64,000 nt of DNA. Origin: Pseudeuparius sepicola. Its lineage: Eukaryota > Arthropoda > Insecta > Coleoptera > Anthribidae. Below the pieces are notes generated by a model. The model had not been told where the DNA came from. It saw only the letters and a list, made by a program, of their open reading frames with translations, and made no database searches. The position numbers and the translations under genes were made by a program. The stretch covers positions 81,073,899-81,137,898 of the forward strand of contig OY987300.1 of assembly GCA_963920635.1 (NCBI GenBank). Direction: 5' to 3'. Positions within the stretch are counted from its first letter, which is position 1. Each line of letters opens with the position of its first letter. This document shows, one piece after another, positions 1 to 10,405 of the stretch.

Positions 1-385
1 TTTTTCTTAACTAATTAATTTTAATAACACCCTGTATCTCCGCAACTGGGGGCCTCATAAGCTTCATATTACCCTTAAATTTGACAACTCATCCGCTCAT
101 GTGACACGCCAAGTTTGAAGAAAATATCTCGTATACTTCTAGAGATACTAAGAAATATGTGTATTTTCTCTAAATTTCTACGATCTGTATAAAAAAAACT
201 ATGGCCCGTAGGAGAAAAAATATATGAAGTGCCCTTATTTTGACTCCAAGAATACGTGGTTTCATTTTTGACCATCAGTTTAGTTACACCCTGTATATTG
301 AAAGTCCTCATCATTCTCAACAACTTTTGTAGGAAAAGATTTTCTGTATCTTTTATTGTTCAAAATCTACAGGGTCAAATATGTA
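1..385. repeat. Ends of CACCCTGTA-type DNA-transposon repeats
   Basis: Two right-hand ends reading CACCCTGTA occur at about 27-36 and 288-297, the terminal motif shared by the mariner-like inverted-repeat elements elsewhere in the window. The stretch from about 296 to 385 recurs inverted at about 29432-29520 (same 'aagtcct/aggactt' and 'agatacagaaaa' blocks). No intact element or gene is visible; the left element begins outside the window. Confidence 0.5.
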
Positions 386-658
386 AAAAAAATGTAGAAA
401 TGTAAAAGAAAGTATATGTCTTTATTATTTTATAAAAACTTTTATGTGAATTATTTCGCAAACAACAACCGTTTTGCATCATCAGATCCTTGAAAAATTT
501 AAGACAAAATTAGAGAGCTGTCAATCCATGGGGTGAAGGTGTACATTCTCCGTCAATAACGACAAACAGAACCAAAATATTAATTCCACCACTTCCAGGG
601 TGGTTAAAATCATCTAAACTTAACCACCTAGTTAATTTTATTTGTTTAAATATTGTTG

Positions 659-714
659 CAGATTAACCTCAATTTTTTTTTTGATAAAAGTAAAAAAAAA
701 TTGAAGTTAATCTG
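659..714. repeat. Short hairpin repeat
   Basis: CAGATTAACCTCAATTTTTT is followed about 15 bases later by its near-exact reverse complement ending TTAATCTG. It forms an AT-rich hairpin with arms of about 20 bp. The surrounding 386-716 is AT-rich without any recognised gene. Confidence 0.5.
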
Positions 715-716
715 AC

Positions 717-1020
717 ATACTTGACTCGCCAGGTGCCTTTAAAATTTCCATTTTGCTCATCTTTGGACCCTGTACAATAGAACTCCCTGTAGGTATATTT
801 TTTATTCGAATTTTTATTTGGGTTGTCCTGATTAACGCTGTTGTGTCAGATTTTAAATAAAAAATCGCTAAATGGTTTTCGTCATTTTTTACTAGAAAAA
901 AAAAAATCGTAGTAGGCCTTGAAAGTCGAAATTAAGACCTGAAATTTGGCACCAAAGTAAGAGTTCTCCGCGACATATCTTCAGAAAAACAACCGGCTAA
1001 AATCGAAATTTAACCCCGTA
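717..1020. repeat. Fragment of the 11.2-kb foldback family
   Basis: The run from CTTGACTCGCCAGGTGCC through gattaacgctgt to about 870 matches one arm of the foldback element at 11158-12409 (compare 12066-12230) with scattered substitutions. It is a decayed partial copy with no coding capacity. Confidence 0.55.
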
Positions 1021-1050
1021 TAAAAAATCCTTTTTTGTTAAGGGTGCGGG

Positions 1051-2178
1051 CACGGGCGTAGCCAGGTTTTAGTTTTGGGGGGGGGGTTTAGTTTGAGAAG
1101 TAAATAAAACAACAAAAATATACTTACATGAAATTTAATACCTATATATTCATCCGAAAAACTACGACATATTTATAAAGTTCTTAACTTTAAATGAAAT
1201 GGATAAATTAATTTCGTTCCTCTGCGCTAAATCTAAAACCATTAAAGAAGAAATCTTCGGCTTTTTCTTTTAAATATATCCACTACTTCATCTGCATGAA
1301 TTTCTGTTCCATAGTGAATGTTCATTAGAGCCAAACCATTAAGTCTGTTTTCACTTGTAGTGTTTCGTAAATAGTTTTTCAGTCTCCTTAGGCTCGAGAA
1401 AGACCTTTCTGGGGTAGCAGTGGATACAGGAATGGTAGCCAAGATTTGTAGTAATGTGTAAATATTAGGATAAAGGTTTTTATATCACATATCTAGGCAT
1501 TCCAAACTAGATTTCGGGGTAGGCAGTCTTCTTATCAGCATGCAAGGTAGCTGAAGCTTTGATAGCTAAATCCAAATTTGTTTCTTTATTAGAAACCCCT
1601 TGACCTTGACTACACCACTTTTTCCAGTAGTCCATACCTTTAAGTTTATCACCCTTCCTTTTTTCCCCTCCATTTTTCGACAGTAATAATGATTCACGTA
1701 TCTATCCTTAACAAGGTCATCGAATAACAGCGCACTAAAATTACTCACTTACACGGTACACTTAATTCTCTTCACTATTCGTTCACCACTTTTCACTTTT
1801 ATTCGCTTCGAGTTCGCATGGAACAATACTGCCGTAAGCGCGGTCACGCGCCGCGGCGCCGCTTATATATCAGCCCAGTAGCCGTCCAGAAACTTCCACG
1901 AACTTCCACAAAGGTCCGCTCATTTCGACCTCGGGGCGTGGCGAATAATCGAGAAACAACGCAAAGTGTCCCTACAATACAAAATAGTTCGGCTGCAACT
2001 GCGTCTGCCTCTCGTCAAAAGATGGCGCTAGGCGCTACTATTACTACATATATTCAAACGTAATAATAATTTAACTCTTCACTCCTCGTATTTTTTCGGT
2101 ATAATATTAGGTAATATTTTGCTTATTTAGGGGGGGGTTTGAACCCCCGAAACCCCCCCCCCCTTGGCTACGCCCGTG
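1051..2178 (-). mobile_element. hAT element copy A (internally deleted)
   Basis: Terminal inverted repeats CACGGGCGTAGCCA at 1051 and its complement ending at 2178. A perfect 8-bp target duplication GGTGCGGG lies at 1043-1050 and 2179-2186, the length typical of hAT transposons. G/C homopolymers adjoin both ends. The transcribed strand is minus: a TATA-like ATATATAAGC (1861-1870) and GAA/TTC heat-shock-like units (about 1883-1909) precede a broken N-terminal reading frame and an hATC dimerisation-domain frame. It sits in the intron just after the alkaline phosphatase exon. Confidence 0.93.
1242..1748 (-). pseudogene. hAT transposase remnant of copy A
   Basis: Two pieces of a hAT transposase on the minus strand. 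The N-terminal piece (1748 downward; methionine of MEGKK near 1678) shifts frame right after MEGKK, unlike copies C, D and E where MEGKKRKGDKLKGMDYWKKW stays open. The C-terminal piece (1442-1242) encodes the hATC block with PVSTATPERSFSSLRRLKN and ends KSRRFLL. The whole catalytic middle is absent, as in all copies here. It cannot make an active transposase. Confidence 0.85.
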
Positions 2179-2222
2179 GGTGCGGGTATAGGCATGTTGT
2201 CGAAATGAAATTAAGTACTCAC

Positions 2223-2363
2223 CCTCGACAACCAACAAGAAACCCTTGGGATTCTTCGTCAGGATACTGAGGGCTGCTCTAGTCATGTCGGCTAACGAGG
2301 GGTCTCCTGTGGAGCCTGGATCCCTGTCCGCCTCGAAATCCATGTGAGAATACGCAAACAGAC
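2223..2363 (-). CDS. Alkaline phosphatase, next internal exon
   Basis: Next exon of the same alkaline phosphatase. An acceptor (gttccag) precedes it and a GTGAGT donor follows. Its first two bases complete a Gly codon begun in the exon at 34590-34797, giving DYLLG-LFAYSHMDFE across the junction, the family's DYLLGLF block. It continues DPSLADMTRAALSIL and NPKGFLLVVEG, matching the DPSL-EM, IL-KNPKG and VEG blocks. The Glu of VVEG corresponds to the metal-ligand Glu311 of human placental enzyme (established for the family). The remaining ligands (the IDH-HH block) would be on the next exon, left of the window. Length is 141 nt, phase 1 to phase 1. hAT copy A sits just downstream in the following intron: its target duplication ends 34 bp from the donor GT. 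Confidence 0.95.
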
Positions 2364-2366
2364 CTG

Positions 2367-2864
2367 GAACAAATTAAAAGATGACACAGACATTCCGTTT
2401 AATTTACGAAGTTGTTCGTAGATAGTTATTATTTGACGTAGAAAATGTAACAGTAATAATTGTCTGTGCAATATTTCCTCCAGTAGTTTGTAAACCTGAC
2501 GAGGGTGCAGCCCTGTCTCCAACAAAAACCCCGGATCCGGCCCTGTCCCCGCATAAGCGATACGCGTCACGTGCAGTCGCGTGTCACGTGACCGGCGAGC
2601 TTACTCCGCATTGGCGCGTCGCGCCCAGCTCGGCCGCCGCCGCGGGATAATTGCGAAAGTTTGGACTGGGCCGGACCGACGCGGTTTTTGGTGTCGCGCC
2701 GCCGGTCGGAAAGTTGACGGAAAATTAGAGGGACAACGGGGCCGGGGGATTTTAAGATTGCGAAAGTTCGGAAGTGTCTCGGGGAAATTGTCACATGTAC
2801 AGGGTTATTCGCATGATATCCCACTCGCCTTAACTTTTTGGTTTTTAATTTTCGAAAAAAAAAG
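2367..2864. other. Intronic stretch with GC-rich E-box block
   Basis: No gene recognised. 2521-2672 is markedly GC- and CpG-rich and contains the palindrome GTCACGTGAC (2583-2592). It recurs inverted at about 8828-8958. The rest resembles degenerate foldback-element ends (gtacagggttattcgc near 2797). Confidence 0.6.
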
Positions 2865-2866
2865 TA

Positions 2867-3538
2867 CAGGGTTATTCACTGAAAATTGACCCCCCACCTA
2901 ACTTTTTTGTTTTTTAAGATAAAAGGGTGATTCAAAAAACAAAATCAATGGTTCGGCGAATACTTTTTTTATGCCATGACCGTTTAGTGTACAGGGTGTT
3001 CCAAAAAACCACGACCAAGGGCAACTTAATTTTTTTAAATGGAACACCCTGTATATTATTGGATTTTTGAAATCTGCTCATCAAGGCAATCAAAATGATA
3101 TTAAACTTTGGGGCATTATCTTTTTCGTTTTTGAAAAATTCCGTATTCAAATTTTATACTAAATGTACTTAACTCGAATTTGTGGATCTCGTGATAAAGA
3201 TAGACGCTCAATGTAATAACGAAAAATGTTTGTTTTAAACAAGAGAGTAATATAGTGAAACTCCAAAATGTTTAGGAGCTTTTACGATTTTCCTGAAATT
3301 CTTTATTTCGAGAATATAATCAGTAAAATTTGATTTCAAAAATCCAATATTATACAGGTTGTTCCATTTTTAAAAATTAAGTTGCCATTGGTCCTACTTT
3401 TTTGGAACACCCTGTACACTAAACGGTCATGGCATAAAAATGTATTCGCCGAACCATTGATTTTGTTTTTTGAATCACCCTTTTATCTTAAAAAACAAAA
3501 AAGTTAGGTGGGGGGTCAATTCTCAGTGAATAACCCTG
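2867..3538. mobile_element. Foldback element FB1 (TA target site)
   Basis: Long inverted repeat starting CAGGGTTATTCACTGA (2867) and ending with its complement at 3538, flanked by TA on both sides (2865-2866, 3539-3540). Arms of about 170 bp enclose a second palindrome whose ends read CAGGGTGTTCCAAAAAA (about 2993 and 3415). The inner arms (from about 3060) are shared with the elements at 20.0-20.9 kb. Non-coding; mariner-type by its TA duplication and CAGGG ends. Confidence 0.8.
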
Positions 3539-3913
3539 TACATGTGAAAATGTACATATTATGAAATTGTATAAACACAATTGTATAAACAAATGACATG
3601 TACCTATGAAATTGTGTAAAAAAAAAACAAATGAATGTTGCGTTTCAGAGATATAGACCAAACTTAAAACCCGAAAACTGCAAGCAAAACATTTTGGATC
3701 AGTGCAGTATCGAGTTTTATCATCACAAAATGTTTTTATACCCAAAATGGCTATCAAATGAAAGCAGGGCTCGACGGGTAGAAAACAATAAGGTGAATGA
3801 CTTCATACGAAATCCAATATGGCGGCCGCCCCAAGATGGCAGACTGAATTTCTTTACCACCCTCCTGACATGGGAATCAAATAGGTACTAAAAAGCACAA
3901 CATAAAATCGAAA

Positions 3914-4266
3914 ATAAAAAAACCTTTTTAAAACAAGCATTTATTTAAGCCATGTACTAAAACGAATAAAATAAGTTTAGGTATTCGATTCCAAATTGCG
4001 ACAAGTTTTTGCAAATTGAGAAGCTTGTCGCCCGAATTGTGAAGAAAAATGCATTCTTTGGCTAATAGGTGCTTATCAACCAATCACTGTAAAATAAAAT
4101 TAATTGGTACCTACTCTCATCAACATTTCGCGCGACAAGCTTTTCAATTTGCAAAAACTTGTCGCAATTTGGAATTGAATTATCTTAACGAAAACCTAAA
4201 CTTATTTTATTCGCTTCAGTACATAGCTTAAATACAAACTTGTTTTTAAAAGGTTTTTTTTTATAT
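3914..4266. mobile_element. Small foldback element FB2
   Basis: An arm with AACCTTTTTAAAACAAGC ... TTTAGGTATTCGATTCCAAA ... GACAAGTTTTTGCAAATTGA (about 3921-4020) is repeated inverted at about 4129-4258. The loop is about 100 bp. Non-coding. The preceding 3541-3913 holds no recognised gene. Confidence 0.65.
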
Positions 4267-4297
4267 TTTTTTCAAAATTAAAAACAAAAGGCTTATT

Positions 4298-4353
4298 CCT
4301 ATAATAATCTACCCCCTAAACTTTTTTACGGGTGGTGGTAGATTATTATATGA
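4298..4353. repeat. Hairpin repeat
   Basis: ATAATAATCTACC is followed by GGTAGATTATTATAT, a perfect 13-base stem-loop. Nothing else is recognised between 4267 and 4396. Confidence 0.5.
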
Positions 4354-4398
4354 ATATGAATATCCCTTTTGTTTACTTTGGTAAATTTACGATATATA

Positions 4399-5099
4399 GC
4401 GTGTCTCACTTAAGAGTGAAACAACCTTATAACATTCTTTAATTTTGAACCGACCAGAGCGAAATTTTTACCAAAGGTAGATGGGCATTGTTGTCTGCTT
4501 ATTTCCAAAAAAAATTAGTTGCCTACTCCAAAGCCAAAGTCACCTGCGATGCCACAATCGAGGCTAAAAATCCGAAAATCATATCAGGCATTTAAAAAAA
4601 ATTACTAAAAGATGTTGTTCAGAATCAATTCAGGACCCTAAATCCAAAATTTTGTAAAAATCAAAAAATATTAAATAAAAAAATTAAAGTCCAAAAATAG
4701 CAATTTAAGAATTTCCTGCGTTTAGAAAAGTGTGCCATGGAAGTTTTGAAGGCAAGTTCCGTTCAAAAAGTAATCATTTTAAAATAAAATGAAAAGCTAC
4801 TATTTTTTTTATTTTTTTATTTCTATTTAAGTTTTTTTATTTAATAATTTTTGATTTTGACAAAATTTTGGATTTATCGATTCTAACAACTTTTTTAGTA
4901 CCTGCATTTTTTTGAACAGAAAAGCCTACTATGATTTTCGGATTTTTAGCTTCGATTGTCGCATCGCAGGTGGCTTTGACTTTTATGTAGACAACTAATT
5001 TTTTAGAGATAAGTTGGCAATAATGCCCTCTACCTTTCGTTCTGGTCTGTTAAAAATTAAAGACGTTATGAGGTTGGTTCACTCTTAAGTGAGACACTC
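4399..5099. mobile_element. Foldback element FB3 (TA target site)
   Basis: Ends GCGTGTCTCACTTAAGAGTG (4399) and its near complement ending 5099, with TA on both sides (4397-4398, 5100-5101). Arms of more than 200 bp are visible, for example the blocks around tcacctgcgatg and catcgcaggtgg. Non-coding. Confidence 0.8.
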
Positions 5100-5132
5100 T
5101 ATATGTTGGTCAACTACAAATGTGTGTATTTT

Positions 5133-5335
5133 TAACCGACTTCAAAAAGGAGGAGGTTATCAATTCGGTTGCATGTTTTTTTTATGTTTGTTACCTCAGA
5201 ACTCCGTTATTTATAAACCGATTTGGACAATTCTTTTTTTATTTGAAACGGTATACCTACAGAATGGTCCCATTTAAATTTGAAGAAAAAATTCCACCCC
5301 TAAGGGTGGACAAATAGGGGATGAGATTTCATATT
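5133..5335 (+). repeat. Interspersed repeat with ACCGACTTC...GGAGGAGG motif
   Basis: The block AACCGACTTCAAAAAGGAGG, followed by an AT-rich run with TTACCTCAGAACTCC and tttgaaacggtatacc, is a pattern I recall as very common and dispersed in insect genomes. Its class is not certain to me. It abuts the truncated hAT copy B. Confidence 0.45.
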
Positions 5336-5342
5336 GAACCGA

Positions 5343-5915
5343 CACCACTTTTTCCAGTAGTCCAAACCTTTAGGTTTATCACCCTTCCTTTTTTCCCCCT
5401 CCATTTTTCGACAGTAATAATGATTCACGTATCTATCCTTAACAAGGTCATCGAATAACAGTGCACTAAAATTACTCACTTACACGGTACACTTAATTCT
5501 CTTCACTATTCGTTCACCACTTTTCACTTTTATTCGCTTCGAGTTCGCATGGAACAATACTGCCGTAAGCGCGGTCACGCGCCGCGGCGCCGCTTATATA
5601 GCAGCCCAGTAGCCGTCCAGAAACTTCCACGAACTTCCACAAAGTTCCGCTCATTTCGACCTCGGGGCGTGGCGAATAATCGAGAAACAACGCAAAGTGT
5701 CCCTACAATACAAAATAGTTCGGCTGCAACTGCGTCTGCCTCTCGTCAAAAGATGGTGCTAGGCGCTACTATTACTACATAATATATTCAAACGTAATAA
5801 TAATTTAACTCTTCACTCCTCGTATTTTTTCGGTATAATATTAGGTAATATTTTGCTTATTTCGGGGGGGGGGGGTTTGAACCCCCGAAACCCCCCCCCC
5901 TTGGCTACGCCCGTG
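5343..5915 (-). mobile_element. hAT element copy B (one end missing)
   Basis: Same family as copies A, C, D and E, minus orientation. The terminal repeat complement ends at 5915, with the heat-shock-like units and TATA-like box conserved (about 5590-5645) and the start of the N-terminal frame. Homology stops abruptly at about 5343, so the hATC part and the second terminal repeat are gone. No target duplication can be paired. Confidence 0.88.
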
Positions 5916-6889
5916 GATAATATTATCACACGCTCCTCTTCTACCCCTAATCAAAACATGTTCGTCATGTCCAGCAGTATCCAACCTTCCCCTGCTTCCC
6001 TCTACACACACCGAGAAGGGTCGTAGCAAAACAGAAACGTTATCCGCGTCCTGGAAATTCAGGTCGGCCGGCTTGGGACACTTCGACCGCACAGTGGCAA
6101 TGTATCGCGAATTGCTTTCGTTGGAATGGGCGTTATCGAGAGTCCTGGGAGAGTGGGTACGTCTCCGAACGGTGGGACGTTCGAATTTGTGTGATAGGAG
6201 ACGTGAGAGTGTTGGGGACAATTGGAAGTCTGTTATCGGGAGTCCATTGGTAGGATCTTGTTTAAAACAGAAGGTTTCGTTTAGAGTTTATCTTGAATCG
6301 GCGAGGATTGACATTGTACAGAACACTTTACCAATATAACTAATTAACATAAACGAGAGTGTAGTTAACAGAAGACAGAAAAGTTGATTACCCGTTTAAA
6401 AGGCTATTCAAGATCGGCGTAAATAACAAAAGGTACCATCATTTCATCGGCAAATATAATTCAGACAAAATTGAGTCAAATCATTCCTATTTTGCATTCA
6501 ACACCTCCTAAATGATAACATAACATTTGCCTACGTATTTATGTGGTGTGAGTTCTATTAAAACGCATTTCACCGTGTTTGTTTGCAATGCTCTCTCACT
6601 GGATCCTCGCCGCACGGAGCATGTTTTAAATCAGAATTTACCATCAGCTCGCAGATTAATTTTGATAAAGTTTCGGACAAATTAAATCGCAATTAAGTAT
6701 TCCGCGAGCAGGTACACAAACCGTAGCGTAGCTTAATGAACTGCCCCATAATTTACTTCGTCATATTCGCCAAATGAAACGTAGACACGTTTTGAAAAGA
6801 TTGCAGGTGTACCGTACGGTGTAGGGGACAGGTGTACAAAATGACATAGTTGTCAAAAAATATCCCAGATATTTTGAGTGAGGGACTTA
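5916..6889. other. Unassigned intronic sequence
   Basis: 5930-6270 is less AT-rich than its surroundings and open on both strands for 80-126 codons (plus 6073-6339, minus 5841-6221), but neither peptide belongs to a family I recognise and no repeat copy is seen in the window. 6271-6889 is AT-rich without features. Confidence 0.4.
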
Positions 6890-6891
6890 TA

Positions 6892-8362
6892 CAGGGCGAG
6901 TTTTTTTCGATGCCCACTATGGGGATCTCGGAAACTAGCAGAGCTAGAACATAGGTTAAATAATTGCAGTTTTGAATGCTCAATCTAATGCCCCTTTTGG
7001 ATTTTTTAAAAAGTTCACGGCTCACTAGATATTTTGAAAAGTGATTTTTTGCTATTTCTTCAGATCTCTGTAGCTTCGTTATTTCTGATTATACAGAAAA
7101 ACTGTAGAAACAAAAATTGTAGATAATTTTGGGCTTAATAAGATAATATAATCCAATTTTTTTATGTTTGTGATTTTTGAGATATGACATAAACTTGTGT
7201 TTTTTAAAATGTAAATCATAGTTGGCTGTGGCTTTATACAATCGGCCATTTTTTGAACTTTCCAAAGATATAATACTCCGCATAGTTATTACAAAATATA
7301 AAAGAGCTATGGCTAATTTTCTGATTTTTTTTAAATTTTCACATAGTCAGCCATGGAATATTTTCATAATTACGTTCTATTTTATAATTAGACGTACTTA
7401 ATACTTTCTAATATTTTGTTTTTAGCTGGTAACAAAATGTAAGAAAATAAATCAAAAATTAAAAAACTTAAATTCAAATTATTATTATTTTACAAGGACA
7501 CCTTTTAAAATAAAAAAGGTGTTCAAACAATCCACCATTATTATTTATGCAAATATTGCATCTTTTTAAAGCTGAATTTGTCGCCTTTCTTAGAGAGCGC
7601 CTGTCAATACTGGCAATTGGTTCTAAAACAGCTGCTCTTAATTTAACAATTGTCTCATACTTTATTTTGTACTGTTCCCCACAAAAAAAATCCAAAACAG
7701 ACAAATCGGGGGATCGGGACTGCCAGGAAATAGGTATATTTCTCCCTATCCAACTATTTGGATAGAGCTGATCTAGGTAATTTCTTACGGGCAAGTAATT
7801 ATGTGGTGGAGCTCCATCATGATAATTTTTGTTTTATTTTGTTACATTTTGTCACCAGCTAAAAATAAAATATTTGAAAGTTTGAAGTATGTCTTATTAT
7901 ACAATAGAACGTAATTATGAAAATATTCCATAGCTGACAATGTAAAATTTAAAAAAAAAAACAGAAAATTAGCCAAAGCTCTTTTATTTTTTGTAATAAC
8001 TATGCCGAGTATTATATCTTTGGAAAGCTCAAAAAATGACATTTAATAAAACAAAAGTTTATGTCATATCTCAAAAATTACAAACAACATAAAAAATAGG
8101 ACAAGATTATTCTATTAAGCCCAAAATTATCTACAATTTTTGTCTCTACAGTTTTTCTGTATAATCAGAAATAACGGAGCTACAGAGATCTGAAGAAATA
8201 GCAAAAAAATCACTATTTTCAAAAGCCGTGAACTTTTTTAAAAATCCAAAATGGGCATTAGATTGAGCTTTCAAAACTGCAATTCTTTCCCCATTTAACC
8301 TTTGTTCTAGCTCTGCTAGTTTCCCAGATCCCCATAGTGGGCATCGAAAAAAACTCACCCTG
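6892..8362. mobile_element. Foldback element FB4 with central transposase remnant
   Basis: Ends CAGGGCGAGTTTTTTTCGA (6892) and complement ending ACTCACCCTG (8362), TA on both sides. Inverted arms of roughly 550 bp run inward from both ends (shared blocks: actagcagagctagaaca, the gctggtaacaaaatg region). A fragment of an IS630/Tc1/mariner-superfamily transposase (minus, 7474-7794) occupies the middle. A second copy is at 13295-14776. Confidence 0.85.
7474..7794 (-). pseudogene. DDE transposase C-terminal remnant in FB4
   Basis: The translation contains LYPNSWIGR, then RSPDLSVLDFF and a tail ending NNGGLFEHLF. This is the C-terminal third of the Tc1/mariner-superfamily transposase type also seen complete at 31646-32963 (there CPNRWIGR, RSPDLNPMDF, NGGLFEQLL). 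Only the third catalytic Asp is kept; the HTH and first two Asp are missing. It cannot be catalytic. Confidence 0.85.
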
Positions 8363-8364
8363 TA

Positions 8365-9272
8365 TAAGACACCCTGTTATAACAACGTTTTAACTAAATT
8401 TTACATAATTGAGTAAAACGGGATACTTGTATTGCGGGTAAAATGACACATGATGGTAACCCATGACGTTTTTATCTTTAGTAATCCTGATGTTAATTTC
8501 ATTAATTCTGCCTTTTTAATTTTTTTTAACAGTTTGACCATAATTACCTCGATAATACACATTGTCTAATATTACACAAGTGCTGTGTTTCAATAACTTC
8601 CCGAACCATTCATATTTAGTAAGTTTTTAAAGATCATTTCTGAAGTGTATGTCATTTTGTACACCTCTCCCTTACCTGTTTCATAACACATAACAGAATG
8701 ACGCGAAGATTTTGCTTATTTGTATTTCACACCTTAAACCATAGATATTTTCTATTATGTAAATTATAGTCGCCCTCGGTTATTGCCTCGTGATAGCGTT
8801 TCAACAAAAATCGCCTTAGTCCGCTCCTGTCCAAACTTTCGCAATTATGCTGACGCGAGGCGCGGAGCTCGAATAAGGAACAAGCTCGCCGGTCACGTGA
8901 CACGCGACGCGTATTATGGCAGCACAGGCCCGGATTTGGTAATTTTGTTGGTCGTTTTAATATACTCGCATTATGTGTTGTTCAAAGAAAACTTTCAGGA
9001 TGCCAGAGGTGATGTTATAAGACGATTAGTTACCTAAGTCTTCATTTAACCAAGTATATAATCGGCTTACATTCAGATAGGTCAATGAATACAAACATGT
9101 GCTTCCCCTTATAGTAGAATGTCGGTGAATGGGGAAAATCGAAGGGTTTTAGGTTATATACGGGGAGATTCCACTTTTCTCAAATTAATTCAGATATTTA
9201 CACAATATAAGAGCATGGGTTTCCACTAAACGAGTTAGTTGCAAACACGTTAAATGGAGAAGTGTATACAGG
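8365..9272. other. Intronic stretch with inverted GC-rich E-box block
   Basis: 8828-8958 is an inverted copy of 2521-2672, including GTCACGTGAC (8892-8901) and AAGCTCGCCGG. The remainder is AT-rich; no gene recognised. Confidence 0.6.
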
Positions 9273-9551
9273 ATGAATCACACGGGCGTAGCCAAGGGGG
9301 GGGGTTTCGGGGGTTCAACCCCCCCCGAAATAAACAAAATATTACCTAATATTATACCGAAAAAATACGAGGAGTGAAGAGTTAAATTATTATTACGTTT
9401 GAATATATTATGTAGTAATAGTAGCGCCTAGCGCCATCTTTTGACGAGAGGCAGACGCAGTTGCAGCCGAACTATTTTGTATTGTGGGGACACTTTGCGT
9501 TGTTTCTCGATTATTCGCCACGCCCCTCGGTCGAAATGAGCGGAACTTTGT

Positions 9552-9597
9552 GGAAGTTCGTGGAAGTTTCTGGACGGCTACTGGGCTGCTATATAAG
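9552..9597 (+). promoter_or_regulatory. hAT copy C promoter: heat-shock-like element and TATA box
   Basis: GGAAGTTCGTGGAAGTTTCT is followed by GGACG. The last three 5-bp units read GGAAG TTTCT GGACG, an nGAAn-nTTCn-nGAnn array like the binding site of heat-shock factor. TATATAAG follows at 9590-9597. The block is kept in copies A, B, C and E and deleted in D. Function is inferred from motif and spacing only. Confidence 0.55.
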
Positions 9598-9780
9598 CGG
9601 CGCCGCGGCGCGTGACCGCGCTTACGGCAGTATTGTTCCATGCGAACTTGAAGCGAATAAAAGTGAAAAGTGGTGAACGAATAGTGAAGAGAATGTACCG
9701 TGTAAGTGAGTAATTTTAGTGCACTGTTATTCGATGACCTTGTTAAGGATAGATACGTGAATCATTATTACTGTCGAAAA

Positions 9781-10213
9781 ATGGAGGGGAAAAAAAGGAA
9801 GGGTGATAAACTTAAAGGTATGGACTACTGGAAAAAGTGGTGTAGTCAAGGTCAAGGGGTTTCTAATAAAGAAACAAATTTGGATTTAGCTATCAAAGCT
9901 TCAGCTACCTTGCATGCTGATAAGAAGACTGCCTACCCCGAAATCTAGTTTGGAATGCCTAGATATGTGCGATAAAAACCTTTATCCTAATATTTACACA
10001 TTACTACAAATCTTGGCTACCATTCCTGTATCCACTGCTACCCCAGAAAGGTCTTTCTCGAGCCTAAGGAGACTGAAAAACTCTTTACGAAACACTACAA
10101 GTGAAAACAGACTTAATGGTTTGGCTCTAATGAACATTCACTATGGAACAGAAATTCATGCAGATGAAGTAGTGGATATATTTAAAAGAAAAAGCCGAAG
10201 ATTTCTTCTTTAA
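9781..10213 (+). pseudogene. Deleted hAT transposase of copy C (two overlapping frames)
   Basis: The first frame (9781-9948) encodes 55 residues beginning MEGKKRKGDKLKGMDYWKKW, a plausible natural start, and stops after TAYPEI. The second (9914-10213) opens at ATG inside it and encodes 99 residues with the hATC dimerisation block (PVSTATPERSFSSLRRLKN, NRLNGLALMNIHYGTEIHAD). The DDE catalytic region that normally separates them is missing, so the deletion joined them out of frame. A dimerisation-only peptide is conceivable but unproven. A GTAAGT-like donor lies upstream near 9698. Confidence 0.85.
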
Positions 10214-10405
10214 TGGTTTTAGATTTAGCGCAGAGGAACGAAATTAATTTATCCATTTCATTTAAAGTTAAGAACTTTATAAATATGTCGTAGTTTTTCG
10301 GATGAATATATAGATATTAAATTTCATGTAAGTATATTTTTGTTGTTTTATTTACTTCTCAAACTACCCCCCCCCCCCCAAAACTAAATCCTGGCTACGC
10401 CCGTG

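Larger units (their letters stand above)
9281..10405 (+). mobile_element. hAT element copy C (internally deleted)
   Basis: Terminal repeats CACGGGCGTAGCCA (9281) and TGGCTACGCCCGTG (ending 10405) with a perfect 8-bp duplication ATGAATCA (9273-9280, 10406-10413). A subterminal G-run/C-run hairpin (TTTCGGGGG ... CCCCCGAAA) sits inside the left end, and a long C-run inside the right end. It carries a promoter region, a short N-terminal frame and an hATC frame. It is inserted into the end of a CAGG-type repeat related to FB7 (16904-17522). Confidence 0.95.

Noticed and set aside
1051..2178. G- and C-runs near hAT ends as G-quadruplex regulators
   Set aside because: Run lengths vary between copies and are single long homopolymers more than four spaced G-tracts; no functional claim is supported.
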